From assembly GCA_018136815.1 (NCBI GenBank), contig CM030932.1, positions 4,566,287 to 4,630,286 on the forward strand: a stretch of 64,000 bases of DNA, in the 5' to 3' direction. The position numbers and the translations under genes are program-made. This DNA comes from Isochrysis galbana. Lineage: Eukaryota > Haptophyta > Isochrysidales > Isochrysidaceae. Numbering within the stretch: position 1 is the stretch's first letter; each line of letters opens with the position of its first letter. Positions 21,609-33,374 of the stretch are shown piece by piece. Below the pieces are notes generated by a model, which worked only from the letters and a program-made list of their open reading frames with translations, searched no databases and was not told where the DNA came from.

Positions 21609-23351
21609 TCATTGAGGGGCGTTCCACACCGCCGACGCGCCGGTGTCACGGCAAGTGATGTTGATCCGACAGGGCCGCTCCGGTGGAAGCCGCAGGTATC
21701 CCGGCGCGCTCTTGGTGATGGGGTGCGTGACCCCGTGAAAAGCTAGCCGGCTGGGCCCCGCGAGCACAAGCGCATCGCCCGAGCGTAGGCGTACGAATTG
21801 GCATTCTGAGGGGTGAGGGGGCAGCCCGCCAACGTGGTGTGCGGGTGGGCCGAGGATGAAGGCGCACGAGTCCCCGACGGAAAGAGAGACGACGGGAGTG
21901 CCCGCCTTCAAGCTGGCGGCGCTCTCGTGGCAGTCTTGGTGCAGCCCCAGCGTCCCATCGCGGCCGTAAAGGTTGATTAGGGCGACGTCAGGGCGGAATG
22001 GGGGTGGCGATGCAAGTCCGGCTTGCTCACCAGCCGGTGGCGATTCGGTTACCGTCGCAGGCTCGTCGGCCTCACGAGACACCACCGTCTCACCAGCCTC
22101 GTCCTCGGTCACTTCGACGTCGACGCCCTGGCAGCTCCAACTGCCATCAGCTGGCGCAGCCCCCCCGGCGCGCTTCGCAGCTAGCGTTCGCTCCCCCGCC
22201 GCAGCCACACCAGCGTATTCAATGGCCAGGTCCGCCCATTTGTGCGGCAGCGGCGGCACCGGCAGGCCATCGATGTTGGCGCGCACATCGGCATAGCCTT
22301 TGTTGATATGGTCCCAATGGCGGCCTACGCAGCAGAGCCGCAACTTCATGTGCCGCTCTGCGGGTGGCGCGTCCCGCGAGCTGGAGCTGTACGCCAGCCC
22401 GCTTCTCGGGTACGCTGGCACGTAGAAGCCGGCGCTAGCACCACCGAGCGCGAGCGCTTCGTCGAGGAGCTCCTGCTGCACTTCGGCGCTCATTGCCGCA
22501 CGGATTAGGACGCACCCGGGCTGCAGCACGCGAACACGCCGCCGCTGTCCCGGTGGCTTCTGCCACAACTGGCGATACGACGCCGCAATCTTCACTGGGC
22601 ACGGCCGGCCGTGCCACATCAGACGGGCGGTCTCGGCCACCTGAGGCGATTCGGCAGACCCTGACGCGCCGTTGTCGGCCCATTGCACCTGGGCGACCGC
22701 GCGCGCAAGTGGCGTGTCCGCTCGGTGGAGGAGAACCGTCACCAACGCAAGGCGAGGCGCGCACGCGTTGCCGCTTGCGGCGGTGCCCGCTGTGGCTTTG
22801 TCCACACGCTGGGCGCACCTCGTATCGCCGGCTGCGCTGCCAGCGGCGCCCTCCGCTCCACCCGGCCCGGCGCGCGCCCGTAGCCTCCCGCGTCCACCAG
22901 CGGCGGTCTCCGCCCCCTCGACCGGCACCGCCACGCCGCCAATCAGCACGATCGGTCTCTTCCTCCGCTCAGCTGCAGGCGGCGGAGGCTGGACGCCCTC
23001 GAGCGGCGGCAGACCCAGCCACTCCTCCACGGCTCCCCTCGCGTGCGGCAGGCAGAGCAGCACGTCAAGGTATGCCAGGAGGCGTTGCCCAAGCTGCCGC
23101 CCCATGCAGCAGCCTGCTGGAAATCGAGGAAGAAGTGAGGGGCCGTGAGAAGAGAGAAGCGACGAGTGGAGAGAACGAAACTGGCTGAAGCTCCTCTCTC
23201 TCGGTTCTCGCAGCCCGGCGAGGGTGAAGACGAGTGACCCCGTGCAGCTGGAGCGCAGGTAGCTCGCACGCGGCCGCACGCGAGCCTCGCAGACCAGATC
23301 GCACGAGTACGAGCGGCCGGAGCAGCGGAAGAGAAGAGCGCCGCCGTCCAT
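21609..23351 (-). CDS. AlkB-type 2-oxoglutarate/Fe(II) dioxygenase (ALKBH1-like)
   Basis: The C-terminal third is a clear AlkB fold: PDVALINLYGRDGTLGLHQD, CHES, PVVSLSVGDSCAFILG, LRSGDALVLAGPSRLAFHGV and RINITCR. HQD and the later HGV supply the iron-binding His-x-Asp...His, and R-I-N-I-T-C-R is the RxNxTxR signature that binds 2-oxoglutarate and substrate. The order and the SRLAFHGV wording point to the ALKBH1 group, which demethylates nucleic acids (tRNA or DNA m1A/6mA; substrate not predictable). The N-terminal about 300 residues are low in similarity to anything I know. An ATG at 23351 (MDGGALLF) follows a GA-repeat leader. If unspliced the frame gives 580 aa, but a polypyrimidine run and TTCCAG near 23115 suggest an intron inside roughly 23290-23110. 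The end of the gene is well supported, the start less so. Confidence 0.82.
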   Translation of the reverse strand: MDGGALLFRCSGRSYSCDLVCEARVRPRASYLRSSCTGSLVFTLAGLREPRERSFSQFRSLHSSLLSSHGPSLLPRFPAGCCMGRQLGQRLLAYLDVLLCLPHARGAVEEWLGLPPLEGVQPPPPAAERRKRPIVLIGGVAVPVEGAETAAGGRGRLRARAGPGGAEGAAGSAAGDTRCAQRVDKATAGTAASGNACAPRLALVTVLLHRADTPLARAVAQVQWADNGASGSAESPQVAETARLMWHGRPCPVKIAASYRQLWQKPPGQRRRVRVLQPGCVLIRAAMSAEVQQELLDEALALGGASAGFYVPAYPRSGLAYSSSSRDAPPAERHMKLRLCCVGRHWDHINKGYADVRANIDGLPVPPLPHKWADLAIEYAGVAAAGERTLAAKRAGGAAPADGSWSCQGVDVEVTEDEAGETVVSREADEPATVTESPPAGEQAGLASPPPFRPDVALINLYGRDGTLGLHQDCHESAASLKAGTPVVSLSVGDSCAFILGPPAHHVGGLPPHPSECQFVRLRSGDALVLAGPSRLAFHGVTHPITKSAPGYLRLPPERPCRINITCRDTGASAVWNAPQ

Positions 23352-23356
<5 letters not shown>

Positions 23357-23388
<32 letters not shown>

Positions 23389-23432
23389 CCCCCCTCCCCT
23401 CTCCCTCCCTCTCTCTCTCTCTCTCTCAGTTT
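23357..23432. repeat. (CT)n tracts upstream of the AlkB gene
   Basis: Two CT arrays (about 23357-23385 and 23411-23430) with CCCTCC between them; purine on the coding strand, 6 bases before the start codon. Confidence 0.9.
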
Positions 23433-24394
23433 CTCTCTCTCACACTTACACATACCCATACTCTCTCTCCGGCCCCCCTCCTCCTCTCTCGCTCTCTTTC
23501 TCCCCCCGCCTTCCCCTCCCCTCCCTGCGGGGGGCGGGGGAGGGGGTCATGAAGGTGCCTGGTGACAAATAGATCGGCGAGATTTAAAAAAAAAAGTATG
23601 CCCAGTCAACCAGGCACTCGCGCGTGGGGAGGCCAAAGACTCAGGGACAACAAGCTCTCAGGTAGCCGGCATGACCCCCATCTACCATGCTAAACGTTTG
23701 TAGAGTACTCTAGTAACTTTGGCCATGATAGTTACTACACTGTAGGCTAAAAGTTACTACAGGTTCCTCCACTCGCTATTGGCCTCGGAGGCTTGAAGTT
23801 TCAGTTCAGAATTGAGTAGCGATCAGCATCGTTGTCTCAGATGCCCAGCATCCCAGCTTGGCATTATAGCCTGGCTCGCTCGCCATCGACGACGCCTACT
23901 GACATACACTCACATGTGGCCCACACAGGAGAATCACGCACTCTCGCGCACGGCACTTGAAGAGCGCGCACGGCACGCCATCTACTCGGGCGCAAGGCAC
24001 CACGCATCGTTGCGGCGCACAATTGGAGTACAGTGAACATCACAACGGCATCGAGCAACTCACTATGAGATTTGTTCGTGCGGCATCGCGCGCTCACTGT
24101 TGATATTGGTGTAGCACATATCTCTTCTCGAACCAATGATGATCATCGACCTGACGCTAACCACTAATTGCGAGCGATAGGCCTGAAGCAATCGGCGGTG
24201 CCACTCACCAATTCACCGCCGGCTGCACTATCTCCGCCCAGGCCCTTGCCTCGTTGGATGTATTGGCTAAACCCCAAGCGCTACCTCGTAGCGTCTGTCT
24301 TCCTTTTTTTGGTGCTCCCGAAGCCAACATGCCCTCGGGAGAAAACGATGACTGACCCGAAAGGGCCCGAAAGACTCAAATCTAGCGGTGTGAC
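23433..24394. other. Intergenic
   Basis: CT-rich to about 23540, then mixed sequence with GTTACTACA-like repeats near 23700-23765. No gene recognised. Confidence 0.4.
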
Positions 24395-24490
24395 TGCTCG
24401 TTGCCCCAGTCGCATAACCTGGATTCGACGCGGGCACCTCGCCCGCCCGCCCTCGGTTGCTTCAATCGGGGCCATGCCGCTGGAGCCGTC
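24395..24490 (+). pseudogene. Possible decayed tandem zinc knuckles of a gag protein
   Basis: RGHLARP and, in another frame, CFNRGHAAGA are spaced like two adjacent CCHC knuckles (GHLAR..CP then CFN..GHAAG) with a frameshift and lost Cys codons. There are no flanking retroelement domains. Weak evidence. Confidence 0.3.
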
Positions 24491-24659
24491 CACGAGAATC
24501 GATGGCATATGCATGCCGTTCAATGCTCGGCCGCGTCGGCAACGGCATGTGGGCCTCTTTCAAAACACATAGACGCGGATGGCTTGAAACAACCGAACCC
24601 ACACTCGTACCCCGTCATCGAGGCGAAGACTGCCACCGTCGAGTGCCGCGCTAGCGAAC

Positions 24660-27600
24660 TCAGCGCTTTTGAGAAGGCAGCGCTGCAATAGCGACGTCGG
24701 ACTCGGCAGAGGCCTGCTGTGAGTTAGGTATCATAGTGGCCTGAGCCCGCTTCTGATACTCAAATATGATGCCTTTGGCCTTGGCCAACCATACCTCACG
24801 CTTGTTGAGCTCAGCCTGAGAGAACAACAGGTGGAGTTTGCAAGCCCAGGTGTCAATCCAAGCACGCCACACGCCACCTCCAAGCACGCCACACGCCACC
24901 GGCTTGGCTGCAATGCTAACAACCCGAGGACGGTGCCGCATCGTGGAGCTGCAGGCAAAGGGGGAAACGACTTTGCACCGGCACTGGCGTGCTGGGAGCA
25001 TGTGCACCTGCAGGTACCCGGAGCGGCGCATAGCTTCAGTGCGCTCGCTCATCCACTCACTTTCCTTGAGGCGCTGGTTGCTTAGAACCCTGAGAAGTAC
25101 AACAATTGTCAGCCGGTACGTGAGCATTGCTCTTGTGTGCACTGGCCGCGACGGGGCGGCGCCCACTGCCTTTCCAAGGCCCCAGCCCGAGTCGAGGTGT
25201 TGGGGATTCCGCACCTTTCGAGCTTGGCTTTGTCCTTTTGCCGCTCAGCTGTCGCATGTGCCAGCTTACTCTTTGCCTGCGTCTCCCTAGCTTGGGACGC
25301 TGCCAGCTCAGCCCGGAGCCCCTCAATAGTCGTAGTCATCTCACGAGCGGCAGCGAGCGACTCGCGCGCCAAGTGCTCACGCGCGACCGCCGCCTCGCGC
25401 GCAGTAGCACTATCCGAGACACTCGGCGAACTACACGAAGAAGAAGCCACGGCGTCGACGTCAGCGGCCGCAGCGGCCGCTGACAATGAGGAATGCGTTG
25501 CCTTGATGCGCGCCTTGGCTGCGGCATGCGCAGCCTTCTCAGAGTCGAGGGCACGTTGCGCCTGCGAAACCGTCGGGAAGGGGGATGGATGCAATCATAA
25601 CAAGAGGAAACGGCCCGACCAGCTAGTGAGTCAGGGCTCAGCTTCGCCAACTTGCTCGAACACAGCCCGCTCCGCCGGGCAAGGGCTCATCCTGCCCCAA
25701 CAGTACCTTTTGGTGATTTGCACGTTCCATGTTGAGCTGCAGTGTGAGTTGCTCGACTCGGCGCGCCTCGGTGGCGCGACGTTCCGACTCAGCCTCGAGC
25801 GCCTGCACGGGACAGGGAGCGCTTAAGGCAAACACAACGCAGCGCATTGCTGCTTTGCGCACGCGTCGTCGAGAATCTCGCTGGCTAGTCGCGTGCCATT
25901 GCGCTCGGCGTCGGCACTGCCGACTCACCGCTTTCGTCGTCTCGAGCTGTGCGCGGAGCGAGCGCAGCTCAGCCTCCTGCACGTCGAGAAGACGCGACAC
26001 CTCCTTGGCATGCTCCGCCTGCCGTTGACGGGTGGCGAGCAGGCTCAGCGACGGGGAGGCGAGCGCCGGTGGCTGCACGGCCCATGTGCTGTGGCTCCCG
26101 CCCGTGCGCCGCAGGAGCGTGCTTATAGTGCTCATAGAGCGGTGTGCCACCTGTTGCTGCCGCAGCTGCTCCTGCAGGTTTCCAGTCGCTTGCTCTAGGC
26201 GCATCCGCTCCGCCTCGACTTCGGCCTTCTCCTCCGCTTCTGCCGCCAATCGTTCGCGCGCCTCCAACAGCTGCCCCTCGTAGCTGCGCTTCACCTGCGA
26301 GGCAAGCCAAGTGCTCGTCGGCGTGTGGCTTCCTTCGCCGCGGGACGCCACATGGGAGACCGACCAACGGTGTCACACTGATAGAGGGCTGCGGCAGGGA
26401 CGCGACGGCTGTTCCCCGTCGCGCAGTGCATGCGGCACACCTTCTCCCTCTCTAAAGCGGCCGCAACTCGCCTCGAGGCCGCCTTCCTTCTAGCGTGCGC
26501 CTGCACGCGCATGGTCTTGTTGCGAACATCCTCATAGCTCCGCCGGGCGACAGCGGCGCGGTGAGAAGTCTGCAGCCTGACCGCGGCGTTCCCCCTGCGC
26601 TTGGCCGCGTAGGCTCGGCGGCACAAGCGGCCGCGTGAGCAGCGCGAGATGAAGAGGATGGCGGCGAGGCGGCTGCGCGCCAGCCGATGCGCCGCGCGGC
26701 GGCGGGTCCATGCCTGTATGACACGCGCTGCAGCGCGAGCTGCGGAGAGCATCCTACGCGCTGAGAGCCCACGAGAGCAGCGTTGCAGCACAGTGGCGGC
26801 AGCGGTGCGGCGCTCGCTCCGACGTGCCTCGAGTCTGGGCATGACGCCAGGCCGGAGGAAGACCTTGGTCTTGCCCACCACGTAGCCGCCATCAGGCAGG
26901 AGCGTCGCAGCAGCGGCCTCAGCGCGCGCACGTACGTCGGCGGAAGTGGACGGCAAAGGGCGCACAGCGGCGGCGAGACCCCCGAAAAGCTGGAGGAAGG
27001 CCTGACATGGCAGCCGATTCGGGTAGGCGGCGCGTGCGATGCGAATGGCCTCGAGCATGCCAGCGCAGCGCAATTGGTCAGTGACGAGCGGGGCGTCAAA
27101 GACGTCTGGCTGCGACGCAGGGTTGGGCTTTACGCAGCGCACGTAGTGCACGTGCGTGGCCTGCGTGAAGGGGGCGGGGGGGGGGAGTTCAGGGGGGGGG
27201 GGGGGGTCAAGCGTCTGCGGCCCTAAGCAAGGCGTCCGCGGGCGGAACCCCAAGTTGTGCGCCTGTGCACCTGGATAGTTCTCATCAGGGAGCTTAGCTG
27301 CTCCTTGAAGCGCGTGCCCACCGTCGTCGTCCACATGGACCCGCGGCCGCCAAGGCCAGCCCCTCTTCGCGGCGCTGCTGCACCCGTCGTGCTAGACGTA
27401 GCGCCGGCGACAGTGGACGGCGCGGCGCTGCCGAAGCCTGCATGATCGGGCTTGAAGAGAACGGCGAGGGGCGTGCAACCAGAGCGCATCATCAACTCGC
27501 TCAGCTCCGGGTGGAGTGGGTCGGTGTTCTTCACGATGAAGAGGGCGGTGTCGTACCGGACCTGGTGGGGCAGTGTGGGTGCGAAGGCATTGGACGCCTG

Positions 27601-30172
27601 CGAGGGGTCGTTCGCGCGCAAGGCGGGGCGACCGGTTCGGGCGTGTGCATCCACCTGGCCCGCATAGTGCCGGATGCAGAAGGCAGGCCCCCCAGTGGCA
27701 CGCTTGAGGGGCGGGATGGTGAGGATTGTGTCGCCGGGTGGTCGGGAGCGCGTCAGCTTCTCGATGTATGCTTGGGCCGTGCCCGTCAGGAGCCGGCACT
27801 CTTCGTCGAGCAGGGCAAAGGCACCCACGCCTAGCGGGCGCATGTGCGAGACGAGGCGTAAGATTCGGTGGGAGGCGATGCGGCGCGGGCTCCAGCTCGC
27901 ACAATGGCAAAGCGAGCACGGCACGTTTAGCAGCGAGCAGCTCGATAGTGGCGGAATTGTCCTCGAATTCGATGTGCTGCCACGGCACACCCTCCGCTTG
28001 GTACTCGGCCTGCTGGAAGCGAAAGGTATCCGCGTTGAATTGTGCCTGCGCAGCATTCAGGCGCCCGGGGAGAATGGTCGGAGAGGGAGCGGACCGCCGC
28101 CGGGCCGCCGGCGCCCTGCGATCGTACGCGCCTGTAACATCTCGTTGGCAAAGTTTATGCAGAGCTGTTCGAACGAGTTGGTCTCAAAGGCCTCGAAGCC
28201 AAAGATATCGAGGATGCCAATGAAGGGCGCCTCGACGGTCTCTCCGCCCTCTTCGGCAAGCGGCGTAGGCATGGAAGCACAGTGTCTACGTGCTGTGGCT
28301 GCGGCCAGCTGGTTGGCAGCGGCCGCACCGACGAGCTCATTGATGCGTGCGACGATGGCATCAAAGGCGCGCCCGTAGATGGCCTTAGCAAGGGCGCCCG
28401 ACGCGTCCGAGGCCTGTGTGGCGTCGAGCGTCTGCGGGAGGCGCGTGAAGGGGGCGGGGGGGGGGGGGGGGGGATCGGGTCGTGCGGACGTGTCCGCCTC
28501 GGAGAGTGGCGGCGGCAAGGGCGGGCGCACCTTGATGTACACTTCGCCCGATGACAGGATGGTCCGCCGCGAGCAGAGGGCCTCGACCAGCTCGGTGGAC
28601 GGGACGGCGAGCGCCCGCGCGGCACGCTCGGCTGCTGCGGCGTCCCTGGGTGCCGCGGCCCGGGCACCGGAGGCATCGTCCTCCGAATCTACAAACTCGA
28701 TGTTGGTGAGAGCGAGGACCTAAATGGGGCGAAAGAGGGGCGTGGGGGGGGGGGGGGGGGATGGACGGAGGGGCGGGGAGGAGTCGCGGGGCCGCCCGTC
28801 GCGCCCCGGCGCACGCGCGCACACCGCTGCGAGCATGGTCTCCAGCGCGTGGATCTCGTCCTCTCGGAAGCCGACGATGCGGAGTGCTGTGACAGTGGCC
28901 TGCCAGGCCGCGACGCGCTCGGCCTTGGTGAGGCGGCCCGAGCCGGCTGGCAGCGCATTTATGTACTGCTCTTCCTGAAGCACATCGAGCGCTGCACGCT
29001 GCTCCTCGTCCACGCCACCGGCGAACGAGTAGAGCACGTGGTAGTTGGCCTCGCCGTCGGGCGGCCGCACGACCCGAGAGCGCTCCAGCAGGTATGACGA
29101 GATGGACGCTGAGGCCTGCGAACCGTCGTGCGCGTACGCGAGCTTGAGGAACTTGCCGAAGCGCGACGAGTTGGCGTTCCGCAAGGTCTGTGCGTTGCCA
29201 AACGCCTCGAGAACAGGTGACGACTGCAGGACGCGCTCCGTGAGCTCAGACGTGATGGCGACCCGCCCGCCCGCTGTCGCCGCCGCGTACGCCGGTGCTG
29301 AGTACGAGGCGGCGCGCAGCGCGTCGACGGATGCAAGGTAGCGCATCATGATCTTGGTCGCCTCGGTCTTACCCGCGCCTGACTCGCCAGAGACGAGGAC
29401 TGCTTGGGAGGGGGGAGTACCTGCAAATGGAACGGTGGGTGCGGGGGACGTGGGTGGTCGTGTCGGTTGCGCCTAGATGGCACAGCGTGGCTAAGGGCGT
29501 GCGAGCGGACCCATCTGCACGCTAGGCACATAGCACAAGATGAAGAGCGAGCAAGAGCGAGAGAATGAGAAGAAATGGGAAAGTGCGCACGAATGCGTAC
29601 AAGAGAGCGGGAGAGCGGGAGAGGGGGGGAGAGGCGGAGACGGGGAGGGAGAGGGAGAGAGGGGTAGCGGAGACGGGAGGGAGATAGAAATAAGAGAGGG
29701 GGGGGGGAGAGAAGGGGAGGGATAAGGAGAGATGGAGATGGAGGGGTGGCGGGTGATGGAGGGAGATAGGGAGAGACATAGAGAGAGAGAACGGGACGGC
29801 ACAGGGGGGGCAGGGGGAGAGACGGGGGGGGGGAGAGGGGGGGGGGAGGGAGAGAGAGACGGATAGACAGAGAGAGAGAGAAAGCCTCACGCACACACCT
29901 GCCTCGAGCGCCGCCCTGAGCCTCTTAAGCGCAGCGTGGGCAATCGCATAGAGATGCGGCGGCAATTCGGCAAAGGGGTCGTTGGCTCTATCGTACTCTC
30001 TGACCAGCTCATCTGTGTACAATGGAAGCCACTTGAAAGGGTTGAGGGAGAGGAGGATCTGCCCACAGAGCGTGTAGGGGAGAGAGAGAGAGAAGCGGGT
30101 GGAGAGAGTGGAGAGGAGGGAGGGCTCATCGAGGGTGGGGAGGGAGACGAGGTCGGAGGGAGGGTCGGACAT
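24660..30172 (-). CDS. Unconventional myosin heavy chain
   Basis: Twelve exons join in phase: 30172-29899, 29420-28825, 28719-28531, 28431-28132, 28045-27925, 27830-27271, 27160-26441, 26294-25929, 25802-25707, 25561-25215, 25080-25008 and 24815-24660 (1265 aa). Motor motifs in order are [27 protein letters not shown]-loop [12 protein letters not shown], switch [11 protein letters not shown], switch II and relay [45 protein letters not shown] and [13 protein letters not shown]. About four to five Ala/Arg-rich IQ-like helices follow ([28 protein letters not shown] and others), then a Glu/Ala/Arg coiled-coil tail ending ALPSQKR. No MyTH4-FERM, DIL or other cargo domain is visible and no N-terminal SH3-like domain, so the class is unclear. 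It should be an actin-based ATPase motor. The exon ending at 28132 uses a GC donor (CAG|GCGCGT), needed to give NEMLQ-AQFN. Confidence 0.92.
29535..29885. repeat. GA-rich tract inside myosin intron 1
   Basis: About 350 bases of (GA)n, GGGA and G-runs fill most of intron 1 (29421-29898); the transcribed strand reads CT-rich. Confidence 0.85.
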
Positions 30173-30176
30173 GGGG

Positions 30177-30290
30177 GAGGGAGAGGGGGGCGCTGGAACA
30201 AGAGGGGGAGGGGGGGGGGGGCACGGGGAGAGGGCGGGGGAGGGAGCGGGTGGGAGGGAGGGAGAGGGGAGACGGGGGTTGGTGGTGGCT
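30177..30290. repeat. GGGA/G-run tract upstream of myosin
   Basis: Purine-rich GAGGG and G-runs beginning a few bases before the myosin start codon; polypyrimidine on the coding strand. Confidence 0.8.
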
Positions 30291-30736
30291 TCTGGAGAGG
30301 AAGGAATTCAGACGGCTTTCTTTCTCGTAAACGGGGGAGGACGTGGAAAGAAGCCGAGGCTCTCTCGGCAACAAGATTCGTGTGGAGTGGCGGGCAAGAC
30401 GGCTGGCCTCGTCCCCTCCACCGCGCCCGGCATCTTTCTTTCACCGAAATAGGTCGATTTATAACATACCTAAGGATGGCCCTTGGGGGAAAAGGTGGCC
30501 AGAGGCTACGCGACGCCCTCGAGGGGTCCTCCTCTGCGCATTAGAGAAATAGGAGTCCCAATTATATATGTGAAGGCTCGTTGTGGCGGGGAGAGAATGT
30601 TGCGCGATCACGCGGGAGAGAGGGAGGGCCTCTCTTGTACTGGAAGAAGAGTCAGAGGGGGGAAAGATAGAATCAAGGATTTTGGCCAGCTGGCAAGCTA
30701 GAGAGAAGGGAGAAGAAGTGGAGGGGGGGGGGGAGA

Positions 30737-30928
<192 letters not shown>

Positions 30929-31603
30929 GGGTGGCCGAGTTTGCCGCCCATCGCCGCGGAAGACTATTGTTAGAGAAGGCGTGGTTGAACTATCGTTAGA
31001 GAGGAAGCTCGCAGCCGTGGTAGGGGCAGGGAGCACGGAGAGACGGAGAGTAAAGAGTAAAGAGACGGGAGAGTCAAGAGACGAGAGTCAAGAGCCGAGT
31101 GTCAAGAGAGGTTATTAAAGGTGTAGAGGGGTAGAGCGGCTGGTAAGCTGGCGCCGCATGCCGCATACATGGTCGCTTGTAGGCATGCAAGCGGCCTCCG
31201 GCCCTCCCTCGCCCCTTCCCCCCTTCCCCTTCCCCCCCCCCCCTCCCCCCTCCCCCCCTTCTGTCTGCTTACTGAGTATTACTGTCTTACTGCTTACTAT
31301 TACTGTTCCGGGATACACAAACAGGAAAAGACAGAGAATCTACAGCCGCCGATATCGACATGCCGACACAATAACAATCATGTCGCTCGACGGCGATGAG
31401 ACGATGTCGACATGAGACTAGCTGACACATGTTACATGTTGCATGTTGTGACATGGTGCAGGCTGCGTGCAGGAATGCCGAATGCCGACGCTGACACACC
31501 ATTTTCTGTGTCTTTTGCTCCTAGCTCAAAGCTCAAATGCTCCTTGTTCGTGTCTATGCCTATGAGACCTTGACCTTCCTATATATTGTGTGTGTTTTGT
31601 ATC

Positions 31604-32097
31604 CCTAGATGTGAAAAACAGCGGGTGGGGTCTAGAAAGACATTAAAAACAGCTGTTTTTGGGAATCGAAAAAAAAACAGTAAAAAACAGTGCGAAAAAC
31701 AGTGGGGCCACATATACCGCAGGGGGGCCTTTTCCCCCCGCGCGCGGAACGCCTCCGCCTCCGCTCCTCCGCGTCCTGCGTCCTACGCATACGTAGGCCG
31801 CCGCCGCCGCTGCCCCCTCCCCTCCCCCTCCCCTCGGCCGATGGCGAGCCGCTATCTATCGGTGTGTTCAACCCCAAGCCCACGCACGCGTCGCGATCCG
31901 CGTGCGTGCTGGTGGCTGGTGGTGGTGGCCGCGGTCCCGCGCGCACGCCGCGCTCGCGCGCGCCGCGCGCGGGCGGCCCCCAGCCCCAGTCCCGCTCTAA
32001 AAAAACAGTGGCAAAAACGGAGGGCGTTTGAAAAACAGTGAAAAACACTGTTTTTGGCCTCCGAAAAAAAACACTGTTTCTGTCTTTCACATCTAGG
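31604..32097. mobile_element. hAT-like MITE with 13-bp TIRs and 8-bp TSD
   Basis: CCTAGATGTGAAA at 31604-31616 is the exact reverse complement of TTTCACATCTAGG at 32085-32097. The element is flanked by identical 8-bp direct repeats TTTGTATC (31596-31603 and 32098-32105). AAAACAGT/ACTGTTTT motifs extend the inverted ends for about 100 bases on each side. The 494-bp interior is GC-rich with no transposase. An 8-bp target duplication is the hallmark of the hAT superfamily, so this is probably a non-autonomous hAT element; the TIR sequence itself was not matched to a known family. Confidence 0.85.
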
Positions 32098-32490
32098 TTT
32101 GTATCCTGCTGCCTCCTGCCTCCACGAGGCAGCGGCGGCGGCTCTACCCATCGTCCATCGTCCATCGTCCATCGTCCGACAACCGGCACAACGTGAAAGA
32201 GAGAGCACGTGGCACGTGGCACACGAGGGCACGTGGGGAAAGTTTGCCTTCCCCTTCCCGCGGTCGCATGAGAGATGGAGGGGGGGTGGGGTGGGGGGAT
32301 GGGGGGTCTAGCAAGGGAACGGAGGGAAATAATGAAATAGTTCGTAGTTCGTAGTTCGCCTCACAGGACACTTCACAAGAGATCTCAAGTGACGGTTTGC
32401 CAAAGGTTTGCACATTCGACGTTCGCACTGTAGTGAGGAAAATAGAAAAGATTAAGAGTATTGCATTCATCCATCCTACTATTGACCCTT

Positions 32491-33325
32491 TATTCTACTC
32501 TGGAGTACTTTACTCTTACTCTACTCTCTCTAGATATTTGCTCTAGAGGCATGAGCTTCGTAGAACGGCCCGCCTCGTGAAGCGGCCCGCAACGTTCCCC
32601 ATGGCTCCCACGGCCAAGCCCAAACCTCCCTCGCACCCAGAGATGCCTAAACAAAGGGCACTAACAACACTGTGCAAGCGCGCGACAAGGCCGACGATCT
32701 TCGAGAGCGAGAGCGAGCTCGCCGCGCATCACTTGAGGCATGCCATCTAGTGTGCTCTTGTCAACATGTTCCGTGCCCTGGGAATGTGTTCCTTTGTTCC
32801 TTTGTTGTGATACTTGTATACTTGTGGCAATCTCAAGAAGGGAGTGTGCAAGAAGCAAGAAGAGGGGATGTGTGCAGCTTCGGAGGCTTGCAGCTCGTGT
32901 GGATGTTGGGTGTCAAAGCGCGTTGAGTGACTCAGAGCCCGTTCTCGATGTCGGGGCTGATGCACGAGGCTCGCAATGTCGCGCACACATATGCAAAAAA
33001 ATACATTGCGAGTCACTACGAGCTTCAACTGAAAAAATAAGCACATGTCGGCCAAGCTCTCTACATGAGGAGGCTTTCATGCAGTTTGAGCACCTTCTAG
33101 AAACCAAAGGGTAAGATTTTATAGTGCCTAATAGAAATGGGGCCGATCCAAGAAGCTCATGCCTCTAGAGTAGAGTGCTCCTCTAGAGTTCTCTAGAGTA
33201 GAGAGTAGAGTTAGAGTACTCTGCTAGTTTAGTAGAGTAGAGAAGAGTACTCTACAATACTCTACTCTAGAGTCCAGAGTAGAGTAGAGGAGTAGAGTAG
33301 AGAGTAGAGTACTCTAGATTAGGGG
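32491..33325. repeat. Foldback-like element with GAGTA-rich inverted arms
   Basis: The left arm (32491-32560, TACTCTACTCTCTCTAGA...GCTCTAGAGGCATGAGCTT) is an imperfect inverted copy of the right arm (33152-33325, AAGCTCATGCCTCTAGAGTAGAG and onward). The right arm is a degenerate array of AGAGTA/CTCTAGAG units. The interior of about 590 bases has no recognisable gene. No target duplication was resolved. It ends about 50 bases before the start codon at 33375. Confidence 0.55.
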
Positions 33326-33374
33326 GAAGCTAGAAGAGGCGAAGCGAGGGTGGTTGGGGGGCAGCGCGGCGGAG

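Noticed and set aside
24168-24691. Overlapping plus-strand frames taken as one gene
   Set aside because: The only signal is the broken pair of zinc-knuckle-like motifs in two different frames; better explained as a decayed retroelement.
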